This document shows positions 12,382-21,692 of a stretch of DNA of 21,692 bases, in pieces; the stretch's first letter is position 1, and each line of letters starts with the position of its first letter. The position numbers and the translations under genes were made by a program. Under the pieces are notes generated by a model. The model was not told the origin of the DNA, made no database searches, and saw nothing but the letters and a program-made list of their open reading frames with translations. This DNA is from Rodentolepis nana (Eukaryota > Platyhelminthes > Cestoda > Cyclophyllidea > Hymenolepididae), in the NCBI GenBank assembly GCA_900617975.1, contig UZAE01013510.1, positions 1-21,692 of the forward strand. Direction: 5' to 3'.

Positions 12382-13367
12382 GTGAGTGGTTTTCTTAAAA
12401 TTCCGTTTCGCCTTGCTAAAATCATAGAATACATTTCACGAAATATTATATATATATATATAACGGGACTTTTAAAAATAATTATAAAATAATCTCCTTA
12501 TTGTAGTAAAACAATGCCCCTAGCCTCTCTCCTGAGCATCTATCTATATATGTTCTTTAAATACAATAATATCACCCGGGACACCAATGAAAATGAACTT
12601 ATTCTCTCGAAACTTACAATTATAAATATTATCGCGACTAATATTATGTATGAGATTTTATTCAATTTATTTATTACTTTTATTTCTGCTCAAGTTGAGG
12701 GATTTTATGATTTTTACGATTCTTGGCACTTAATCCCAAAAACTCCCCGTTGTAACAAATGCACCGTAGTTCATCCCTGCGATTTAGTTTCAAGTTTTTA
12801 CGAATTTTAAAATTTACAATTTTGTTGTCTTTTAATATATTGATTATCATAAATTGTGAAGGCCTGAAATTAATCTTATTGATGTTTAAAATCAATTTAA
12901 TAATTACTGTCATTGGTATTTTTTGTCTTTAATGTCTCAACTTGGAAACAAATATTCTTTACTTTTATGTCCCATGAAACAGTATAACCATAATTTTTAC
13001 TTCCATTTAAATAAACTGAAAGCTAATTTTTATTCTCTCCTATTAAATCACGATGAAATGATATAATTTCCGCCTTGATTCGTTGTCACTACTAACCAGT
13101 AAATCGTTTTTGCGCCTCATCATCTTTCTTTCAACGAGAAAACATCTAAGGTAATTATGATTGATTTTCAAGTTATTAATTTAAAATACAAAGATATCTC
13201 TAATATTACTTTTTTGTTTCAATGGTATTTAAATGATTCTATTATGTTCATATGTTAGTAAAATAAACATAAAACTTTTTACATTAAAAAATAAAGAAAT
13301 TTGATTATCTTAGTGCCCAATTTAATTTGCTCGTCTTCTAACAAGAAGGTAGAAATTCTTTATTTAT

Positions 13368-13428
13368 AGGACTGAAATTTCAAGGGCTGCATTCTATGCA
13401 CCAGCGTAAACTTTACAAATTCAGTCCT
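13368..13428. repeat. Inverted repeat with internal hairpins
   Basis: Perfect 9-base arms AGGACTGAA (13368-13376) and TTCAGTCCT (13420-13428), extendable to about 12 pairs with one bulge. The 43-base centre holds two further small hairpins, GCTGCATTCTATGCACCAGC and GTAAACTTTAC. It does not fit a tRNA: there is no T-loop or anticodon arm of the right size. It may be a small structured RNA or chance. Confidence 0.35.
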
Positions 13429-13817
13429 TTCATACTTCCCTTAAAAGAGCTTTATTCAAACTGGATATTTATTCTCTAAGTGCCAAACAATTGACCCAGT
13501 AGTGCATTCAAAATGCGGACAACTATGGAGAAGTTTAACTTTTAAAATCATACTTTTTCTGGAATTTATTACTTCGTGCAATTTTCTGCTCAATAGTACT
13601 TTTTAATTTTTTGAAACGAAATGTAGAAGGAAAAATGCTTTATTAGAGGAATTTATAAAAAAAAATTAGGAAAAAATCAGGAAGAGGGAGTGGTTGGTTG
13701 CTATTTTGAAGTGGAGTACAGCTGAACTGATGAACTGGCTGTGGGTGGGGCTAAAGGTTGCTAAAGGGAATAGCTTGGGTGTTGATCTTGATGAAAAATA
13801 ATACGGGATATATTTGA

Positions 13818-13840
13818 CCCCCCCCCCCTCCCCCCTCCCC
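13818..13840. repeat. C-rich tract, potential G-quadruplex on the minus strand
   Basis: Runs of 11, 6 and 4 C separated by single T bases. The minus strand therefore carries G runs of 4, 6 and 11 with one-base loops, enough for a G-quadruplex. No gene context explains it. Confidence 0.6.
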
Positions 13841-14957
13841 TAAGTGTAAGAAATATAAACGAAATACCGTAAAGTCAATCCTAAAAACTAGGAGTGTTTA
13901 TGGTTGCCGTTTGGTGGCTATTTAAGTTTAACATGAAGTATGATCGAAATTACCTTAGATGTCGACTGATAATGACTGTCTGATGGTAATGAGAGAGTTT
14001 GGCTTAGTTACAAGAACAAGGAATTGTAAATAAGAATGAATTCCAAAATTTGAGCATAAAATATATGTGCCTTAGTCCCCATCTACGTTAACAACTAACT
14101 GATTTAAATCGAAATCATTAATCAGTTCATTAACTATAAATTAATGAAAGTAGTAAACTATTTTAAATTAATTAATGCTTGTAAAACTAAAATATTGAAC
14201 TTTGTATTAACCGTATAGCACATCTTAATTGTTAATTGGGTGGATAAATTTTGAATAATAAAGTTACTACTAAAAGTGAATTAAAATGCACTTTATTGCC
14301 TTTTAGTCACTACTGTAATAAACTCATTTGTCGTTGGATTCATCGTTTAATAAATTAAGTATCGTTTTCTCAAATCAACAGGCTATATCAGAATGAATTT
14401 TCATTTAACAATTTAAAAAAACAGTTTTAATAAATAAGAAAATATGTACACAGATTTCACTTTCTCTCCTCCCCTCCTCCCCTACTCAACAAGTCACGAA
14501 GAGAGCTTGGGAGATACGTGAAAAAATGACTCCGGCATTAGGACCTTTAATTTAATTATCTACGTTCAAGTAATACATCGGATTCTTGATCAGATAGATA
14601 ACTTTAATTTGACAAACTCTAAATAGATTAGGAGCATTGAAAATGGTGTTATTTGCAGTTTTAAGATGCTGAATGAGGGCAATTTTAACACCCACATTCG
14701 TTAATACGAGTTTCCATTGCTATTTTGGGAGGCAGTTGGAACTTCAATGTCTGTCCTGTCGCACGAACCAACAAAATTAAATTTAACACTAATAAAGCTA
14801 AATAAATTGAATAACTATACAAATATGGTATTAAAGCAACGAATTCAAAAAACGTATTAAATCTGGTATTATGGCGGTTATGAGAAATATTTATGCACAA
14901 AATTATTATCGAATAAATTTTTAAAGTCTTTTTTCGTTAATACGACACTTGTATTTG

Positions 14958-15280
14958 TTAGGAGCTAAGTTGAATGCTTCATTCATTCACTTAATCTAAT
15001 GACACATCTTCCAATCAGTATAATTAATCTAACTACGACCAAATAAACTAAATGCTTTAATGAAAATATTATTTGTTTTATATTGAACTGCATTAGCTTA
15101 TTCAAAACACTTATTTTACATTATAAAATAACTTTCCATTCACTGTAGAAATGTTTGGATGGGCGAATAAGTTGACTGGCCCTTAACTTAAAAAAAATAG
15201 ACAATGATATGGCATTTCGCTCTTAATTACTCCATTCTCATTTAAATAGCTTCCATAAATTAACTCTTAATTGAATGATT
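14958..15280 (+). repeat. Unclassified dispersed repeat R2, copy 1
   Basis: About 323 bp that align along their length, with small gaps, to 18200-18523 in the same orientation. Identity is roughly 75-80% by eye. Shared blocks include CTACGACCAAATAAACT-like, TGAAAATATTA, GCGAATAAGTTGA and TTACTCCATTC. There is no coding frame and no clear terminal inverted repeat or target-site duplication. It is unrelated to the SINE-like family. Confidence 0.75.
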
Positions 15281-16029
15281 AACAATGACATGATTAACAA
15301 TTCGCTATTAATTCATTCATTCTCAATTACAAACGTCTTATTGCTTGAGTGTATTGGTTAATCACACTTTTAAAAATGAAGGTAAAGAAGGTAAAAACAG
15401 ATTTTTTGTAGTCAAACAGTCAAAGATTTTCCAATCATAACTTTAACGAGGTTTCGAAAATAGAGCATCAGTTTTGGCGTGCTAATAAATACTGATGACT
15501 AAACGACAGTAACACTTAAATTGTTATTGAAAAAGAATTGAATCGAGTACCTTTAATCAAAACTAATCGTACCAATTTACAGATAGTTTGAATTACCTTT
15601 TCATTGCTTAGATATTGCTTTAATTTTGGGTCTAAAACAGAAGTAGTTCCTTTAGGTAAAACTTTTTTTCACAATCAAAATGACGAAAAAGTAAAGGTAA
15701 ACCACGGTTTCAGTTGCTTGGCAGCTTTTTATAAAAGGTCTGAAATGCGAAAAAATAAATCAATAACGAAATACTTTTATGTATTTATTTCATAATATTG
15801 ATTAAATATTGATTATCGTTTTATATTTTAATTAGATGAAGTTATCGGATTTCCCCCCAACTCCCACTCTCCCCTTTTGCAATTCACTTATAATTATCCT
15901 TTTTAGTGAACACTAATATACGTTCACTTAAGCGATCACGAAATAAAACTTATTAAAACTAAGGCTTCTTGAGTATAATTGTAAATTTTATCTAAAATCT
16001 CAAATTTGGATTTTGCATTTAACATTTAT
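15281..16029. other. AT-rich stretch, nothing recognised
   Basis: No ORF, RNA gene or repeat that I can support. A 63-codon plus frame at 15604-15795 is Lys/Phe-rich and looks like chance. A short C-rich tract lies near 15852-15878. Confidence 0.5.
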
Positions 16030-17260
16030 CCTACCCAGATCTTCCAAGGCGTCCAGACTAATGATTAGAAGAGCCATTGATGTGGACTTCTGGAGTTCCA
16101 AATTTCCTTAACGAATGAAGCTATTATTCGTGCTGATAAATCCACGTTAGATCCATTTTTCGAATTTCAATTTGAGGATTTAGACCGTGGCAGATCCCAA
16201 ATTTTAAAATCAAAAAATGCATAGGCTGCAAAAAATTAGGAATCATCTTGACTGACTTTACGTGACGTGGGAAGTTTCCTTTCGCACTGCCAACAAGTTG
16301 CTCATTCAGACAATGGAGATTGGGCATAACGTGCAAAATGGTGACATTTTACCTTCGATAAAGGTCATCAAATTGAGTGGAACGGAAAGTGACAGCTCTT
16401 CCTGATATTCTATAACTTTGAAGTGCCATGAATGGCGCATATTTGATGGAAACTTCCGATAATTGTGACATTTGGTGGTGAAGTTGAAGGATTTAGACTC
16501 AGGTCATTTTGATCGCAAAACTATAAGCTTGAGATAAGCCCCAGAAATTGAGGAGGCAAACAAATTCCCGACGAAAAGAAAGCCTGCTTGCATCTGCACG
16601 TTAAGCCAGCGCAATTGATTCTACTCAATTTGCGAATGGAAGGCGTTTAGTTAATCGCACTTACTTGGGTTCATGACAGCTAAAATCTCCATGCACAAGT
16701 CGGTTTAGATTTTGATTGAAAAAAAAACGTTTAAAGGTATTTGGTCATGGTAGTCGAATCAGAAGTACTGGACATCGATCTCCTTCATATCTCAACTTTT
16801 TTGCCACTGCTTACAAAAAATGCATTCGAAGCATTTTTTTTAAATTATTGCCAAGCTCGAAAGCATTGAAAGAGTGGAGACGGCTTCCGCTGGTCGCAAG
16901 CATTCGCCAATGCTGCAACTAACATATTTCCAGATATATATATAAGGGTATTGATCATTGGACGCCTGATATTTGTCAAATTTATGCATAAGAACATCAA
17001 AAGAATAATTAGCATCAATTTGTGAGGAAAGGAATTTTGTTTCTCTCCCCAAAAAAATCACAAATATTTTAAAAATAATTGAGTAATGAACCCTTTTCTT
17101 GAGAAATCGCAGGTCTTCTGTGCTTCCGGCATTGTAAAAATCGACAAAGCCGATAGAGATTATGTGATCCCACACCAATTTGGCTTTCCAAGTAACCCAT
17201 AATCCGAAAATCCCCAGTAATCTACTCGAAATTCCACCAGGCAAAGGTCCATAATAATTA
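16030..17260 (-). pseudogene. Unidentified region of broken ORFs, possible decayed gene or mobile element
   Basis: This block is less AT-rich than its surroundings. On the minus strand it has an open frame of 134 codons (17244-16840), then shorter frames at about 16500-16310 and 16336-16124, with stops and frame changes between them. The first product is hydrophobic in parts, with GIFGLWVTWK near its start. I could not match any of these to a family: no reverse transcriptase, integrase, transposase or kinase signature was seen. The three pieces share one strand and lie between the two R2 repeats. A 134-codon frame can arise by chance here, so this call is weak. Confidence 0.25.
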
Positions 17261-17430
17261 TAGCACGCTCCAATTAAGTGAAAATTTTACGCCTGATAAA
17301 ACAGAGCTAAAAATGATAAATATTCTGCCAAAATCAATCATTATTATTCACTATCTCAATGATAAAATCTTCCTGTAAGCTCACTACACTTAAATTCAAG
17401 TTGAACAATAGAGTTCATCAATATTAAAAT

Positions 17431-17820
17431 TTATTTATAACAAATGGCAGGCGTTTTGATAGTTATCATTAACTCTTTAGTTGACTTCGGGCTTCACAGA
17501 GGGGAGGAGGAACATTAGAGTGGCTTCACAGAGGGGAGGAGGAACATCAAAGTGAGAAGAATTCAGGAGGGGGAATAGAAGGGTGTTTCAAAGATGCAAA
17601 AGAAGGGAGGGGGAATAGAAGGGTGTTTCAAAGATGCAAAAGAAACAGACACAAAGGCTCAGAAAGGGTAAGATGAGTAGTGGTAGGGGTCGAATATGAC
17701 ATTCAGTGGGGTGATGGTATTTTAAAGTCAGAGGTCAACTGCCAGTTAATAGACTTTTTTGCCGTATGAATATACGTTGCCCAGGGTGCACCACGTGGAG
17801 GTAAGTCTATCACACACCCC
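17431..17820 (-). repeat. SINE-like element, copy F, expanded by internal tandem duplications
   Basis: Copy flanked by TCAATATTAAAAT (17418-17430) and TCAATATAAAAAT (17821-17833), 12 of 13 identical. It is 390 bp, longer than the other full copies (303-332 bp). The excess comes from two internal tandem duplications: a 32-bp unit (17491-17522 and 17523-17554, two differences) and a 40-bp unit (17566-17605 and 17606-17645, almost identical). The head with its inverted arms, the CGTAT stem (loop ATTC in element sense) and the antisense GGAGGTAAGT motif are intact. It is antisense to the CaMK1-like gene. Confidence 0.92.
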
Positions 17821-17833
17821 TCAATATAAAAAT

Positions 17834-18199
17834 GGCTCGTCAAATAATTCCGTAAGCAGAAGTAAGTCCTACAAAGAACTATGCTACTATAAAGATATTG
17901 TTAATAGATCTTCAAATTTCAAAAATATGCCCTTTAGTGCTCAATAGATGAATCCCAGTATCTACTAGGAAAATTTAGTTTTCCTGCATGTATTACACAC
18001 TACGTTAATCCAAATAAGAATAAAGCGTTTCTTTGTTATTCAATCACAAATCCATAGGGAAATTTCGCCTTATAATAGCTACCTTAGGGATTTACCCGGA
18101 AATACATACTTAAAAATGTAAATGTTTCTTTAATTTACAATATAATACTAGCAATGAAGTATTTTTAATGGTTTTCCCTTTATTAATCAATATATTTTA
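17834..18199. other. AT-rich stretch, nothing recognised
   Basis: Sequence between SINE copy F and repeat R2 copy 2. No ORF, RNA gene or repeat can be supported. Confidence 0.5.
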
Positions 18200-18523
18200 T
18201 TAGGCGTAGAGTTGAATACTTCATTCATTTAATCTAATGGCACATATTTTATACATTATAATTCCTCTAATTACGACCAAATAAACTGGCTGTTATAATG
18301 AAAATATTAATTGTTTTATAAAGAATTGCGTTAGCTTATTCTAAGCATTTATTTCACATTGTAAAATGACTTTCCACTCACAGTGGATATGTATGGATGA
18401 GCGAATAAGTTGAATGGTCCTCAAATTGAAAAAAATAGCCAATGACATGACATTTCACTCTCACTTACTCCATTCCCATTTAGAGTGCTTGCAGAGTGGA
18501 ATTCTTAATTTTAATTGAATGAT
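18200..18523 (+). repeat. Unclassified dispersed repeat R2, copy 2
   Basis: Direct-orientation partner of 14958-15280, 3242 bp downstream. Alignment runs from TTAGG at the left to TTGAATGAT at the right and fades at both ends. The spacing and shared orientation would allow two old LTRs, but no TG...CA ends, primer-binding site or polypurine tract was recognised. Confidence 0.75.
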
Positions 18524-21163
18524 GACTGTAATTACCACACTATATCAAAGTATATTATACGAAAAGATTCATCAATTTTAAATTCTCTCAAAATTAATTT
18601 AATAATTTATCGATTACATTGGTTTTGTTTTTTTAAGGTTTACGGGTAAAATTTAAGCCTGCGATAGAAAAAAACCATCTATAGTTGCACGACACGAATT
18701 TTTCAAATGTAAACTAAATGGTATTAGCAATACAATCAAATTCTACCTTTAAGTTTAATTAATTAATTTCGGCTCAAACAAAAGTATTATTTGATATTTA
18801 ACTTACTTTCTTATCTATGCCAAAACATTTATGAGGAACCTGTCATTATATCAATTATTTTAGTTAATATAAAATTATGCCACAGGCTTATAAATATTTT
18901 TTTAGTTCTATTGGCACCTCCTCCAGCAATTAGAGGTATGACTTCTATGTTCTCGGTTTGATGAATACTTTTCTATCTTGACTGGAACAAATATTGGTGT
19001 ATCAAAATCAAAGAAAACAACTGAAAACTGCACCAAATGTGTGAATTTTACCTATCATTTAAAACAAAGTCATAATATTTAAATTCATTATTTATTATTC
19101 AGAAATTCATGGAAATTTAGATGTTGTTTAAATTTCACACAACTGTCATTATTTTGTTCTAATTAGGTACATTTATAGAAGTATTAAATTAATCTCCAAT
19201 AAATTTATTACAGGAAAGTTATTCACAAGCCCTCTTTTTGTCACTGTTCATGTGTTATGATCACAGAAATGCGTTCATAGACATCAACGTTGCATCAATT
19301 AACGGGGTGAATATGGGTTTACATGACTACTCATGGAATTTTAATTTATATATTAGATGAATGAGCACAAATGCCTCATCTGCAGACTTAAAAAGACAGG
19401 GAGAAAAATAGACCTTTTAATAATCCCACCCATTAAAATATTAACGCATCGAAACAAGTGAAATTCCAAACACTTTAGGGGAGAGGGGGGAGAGAGACCC
19501 GTGATGCTTTTTCGCCACCTTTTTATGCCCTTCATATCCAATTATTTGATTGTTGAGATTAATTCCTTTTCAAGGTCGTATTTGCAGAGGTATATTTTAG
19601 TGGACGAAATTTTCTTCCTTTACAGAGTAGATTCGAAATTAGAAGATTCTCAAGGAACTTAAATTGGAGCTTTATATTCCATATACCATCTTAACTCTAC
19701 GAGTTTTAGATATAATGTTGCGATTTTTCTCGAAAAACGCACTTGAATTGCTTCTCAGTAAAAAACAGAGTAATTTTCATAATGAACTATTTTGATGTTG
19801 GTTCTCTTGAAAAGACAAATTTGAAATCACTATATTCTCCTCAATTTCTTATAATGATTTAAATGGCTTCAATTTTAAATCGATGCATATTACGAAGCGG
19901 CAAACATAATCCACTTATTATAAAGTTATCAAGAAAATAACTGTAATTTAGAATTAGTCAGTTAATATGTTGTTTTGGTTGTTATTCATGAAATATTGCA
20001 TGAGGTATTACAAAATTGGGATACCTTGACGACTCCTTATCTAATTACTCGGGTTTTGTTGATTTGCCAGCGATAACCTTCCTATGATAGCTGTCATTTT
20101 CAATATTATCTAGCAATTTGTACATTTAAGTATGTCTGAAACAATTTTCGCACTTAAAGAATAATGGTTTATCCATTTATTCAACTATCTATAAACTATA
20201 TTTTAATAATGAAATAGAGCCGATTCTATTTTTGACACCCTTAGCAATTAAATCCCTTGTACTTCCGACCACCAACATCACCAACTAAAGTGCTCACTTT
20301 TTGGTTATATCTTAAGCCCGCGTTGGCGTAATTAGCCTTAAAAGGTATCTGATATGTTAAAGCAAATGTGCTCATAAAGAACGCCACCCATATTATACTT
20401 TGTTTTATTATTATAAGTTGGAATAATTAATATATAATCAATCAAAACAGTAAGCGCAATAGAGGAGACAAATTAGAACTTTCTATTATAAAGCAGTAAT
20501 GCAAAAGCGAATTTCTTTCAAAAAATGTATATAGGTGTTGAACGCAATAGGTGTGTGTTAGAAAAGGTGTTCAATTGTGGGTTTCAAGAGGTAAATTCAC
20601 TAGAGTAATAGTTGGGCGGAACGTGGGGTTTTTCCGGAAGGTCAGAGAAAATATGATAACATTTGGAATCATACTTATTTCTCGTATACAAATTATTTAC
20701 AGTTTTGCCAAATGATAGCTGCGTGTATGCAGTCTAAATTGATAATGACTTTATAAATAGCGCGCCAATGTTATTTAACGAACACAATGAAATTTTTGCC
20801 TTTAGGGCTTTCAGGTAAGGATCAAAATTAAAATGTCATTCTAACTGCTAAAATTCCAGCTAGTTAGGTATTTGAATTTAGTTAGGTGTCGTAGACATTT
20901 AATTTTTGGATAATTATTTGTAAAAAGAAATGTGAAAAAGTGGCGAAAATGAACAAAAGCTTTTGAGAGCACATTATTACAAGAGGGTCTCAACTTTGTT
21001 TTTAAATTTGAGCGAACGGTTAAGATTTGATCAGGAGTGTGAATATTATTTTTAAAATATCTGTCGTAAAAAATATTAACAGAGGGGATGCATGTGTTTA
21101 TGATAATAAAGATGCGTGTCGGTAAGGTCTTGTCAAATGGAAGTGGTTTTTTTAACGGCCAAA
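18524..21163. other. AT-rich stretch, probably intronic, no gene recognised
   Basis: 2.6 kb searched for continuation exons of the CaMK1-like kinase in the plus strand without success. A purine-rich tract lies at about 19479-19496. A small CpG-containing cluster with GGGCGG and CCGGAAG is at 20614-20640. The 111-codon minus frame at 21176-20841 runs into the target site of copy G and is of AT-driven composition; I take it as chance. Confidence 0.5.
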
Positions 21164-21176
21164 TTGTCTTCAACAT

Positions 21177-21497
21177 TTATTTATTTATATCAAATGGCAG
21201 GCGTTTTGATGGTTATCATTAGCTCTTTAATTGACTTCAGGCTTCACAGAGGGGAAGGAACATCAAATTGAAAAAAAGTCGAGAGGGGGGAACAGAAGAG
21301 TGTTTCAAAGATGTAAGAGACAAGCATAAAGGTAGAAAAAAGGTGAGGTGAGTAATATGGAAATAGTCGAATATGACATAGAGTGAGGTGATGGTAGTTT
21401 GAAGTGAGAAGTCAACTGCCAGTTAATAGACCTTTTTGCTGTATGAGTATACGTTGCCCAGGGTGCACAACGTAGAGGCAAGTCTATCATACACCCC
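21177..21497 (-). repeat. SINE-like element, copy G, with a perfect target-site duplication
   Basis: Full-length copy of 321 bp between two identical 13-base repeats TTGTCTTCAACAT (21164-21176 and 21498-21510). The perfect duplication suggests one of the younger insertions here, although the head has several substitutions (GTAGAGGCAAGT in place of GTGGAGGTAAGT). In the outer stem a C/T change is compensated by a G-U pair. The tail is TTATTTATTTATAT on the plus strand. Confidence 0.93.
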
Positions 21498-21510
21498 TTG
21501 TCTTCAACAT

Positions 21511-21692
21511 AACCTTAGAGCAATAAGGGGTGAATTACTAGTAACTCATTAAAATTTTATTCACCATGATTACTTTAATAAACATGTCTTCAACTAATAC
21601 ACTTTGAGATTTTTTATTGTTAGCGTTTTTCACTTCTAAAGTTTATATTTGGGTGAACAATATATGTGCAATCCACATTTCTCATTTCTACA
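21511..21692. other. Right edge, nothing recognised
   Basis: 182 bases of AT-rich sequence after copy G with no supported feature. Confidence 0.6.

Larger units (their letters stand above)
12382..14957 (+). other. Probable start of a very long CaMK1-like intron
   Basis: AT-rich sequence after the kinase exon 3 donor. A 98-codon plus-strand frame (12514-12810) has a low-complexity, Ile/Asn-rich product and does not continue the kinase, so I take it as chance. Visible features are a short TA run (about 12448-12462), an inverted repeat (13368-13428), a C-rich tract (13818-13840) and another pyrimidine tract near 14460-14485. No exon was found. Confidence 0.55.

Noticed and set aside
12514..12810. 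A 98-codon ORF after the kinase exons
   Set aside because: Composition is driven by AT bias, there is no known motif, and it does not continue the kinase.
13731..13760. CTGATGA, the first core box of a hammerhead ribozyme
   Set aside because: No stem II followed by GAAA and no partner stem in the neighbourhood. The other CTGATGA at 15492 fails in the same way.
16467..16490. GGTGGTGAAGTTGAAGG, reminiscent of the GGELFD segment expected in the next kinase exon
   Set aside because: It reads GGEVEG, without LFD, and no acceptor in the right phase joins it to exon 3.
17484..17498. GACTTCGGGCTT in the plus strand, which reads Asp-Phe-Gly-Leu and could suggest the kinase DFG motif
   Set aside because: The same string is part of the SINE-like body and recurs in copy C (596-607). 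There is no kinase context around it.

Overview
The window is eukaryotic nuclear DNA. It is AT-rich by eye, with GT-AG introns and dispersed retroposons. The best guess is a parasitic flatworm (tapeworm or fluke). That rests mainly on intron structure: five introns in two genes are exactly 34 nt long and sit at the 5' ends of those genes, a pattern known from flatworms. The exact species cannot be told from the sequence.

Three conserved protein genes can be built exon by exon. (1) On the minus strand, from 6232 down to at least 1373, lies the amino-terminal part of a RALGAPB-like gene (Ral GTPase-activating protein, beta subunit). Four exons are visible, and the gene runs off the left edge. 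(2) On the plus strand, 7670-10732 holds a complete nine-exon MCM5 gene, a subunit of the MCM2-7 replicative helicase, predicted at 752 residues. (3) On the plus strand, from 12006, are the first three exons (103 residues) of a calcium/calmodulin-dependent kinase I-like gene. Its remaining exons could not be found in the window, so its third intron is probably at least 9.3 kb long. RALGAPB and MCM5 are divergent and share a 1.4 kb intergenic region with an E2F-like site near the MCM5 start. MCM5 and the kinase are tandem, 1.3 kb apart.

The rest is mostly intron or intergenic sequence carrying repeats. The main one is a SINE-like family of about 300-390 bp: seven copies at 1-872 (three in tandem), 2324-2649, 3829-4131, 17431-17820 and 21177-21497. 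The isolated copies have 11-13 bp target-site duplications, a fixed GGGG(T)G head with a conserved hairpin, and an AAATAAAT-type tail. I do not recognise this family. A second, unclassified repeat of about 325 bp occurs twice in direct orientation (14958-15280 and 18200-18523). Between these copies, 16030-17260 is a less AT-rich stretch of broken ORFs that I could not identify.

The three genes have unrelated jobs: Ral GTPase signalling, DNA replication licensing and Ca2+ signalling. Nothing suggests a shared pathway. A single N at 517 lies exactly at the end of a perfect 175 bp duplication, so the left edge may be misassembled.
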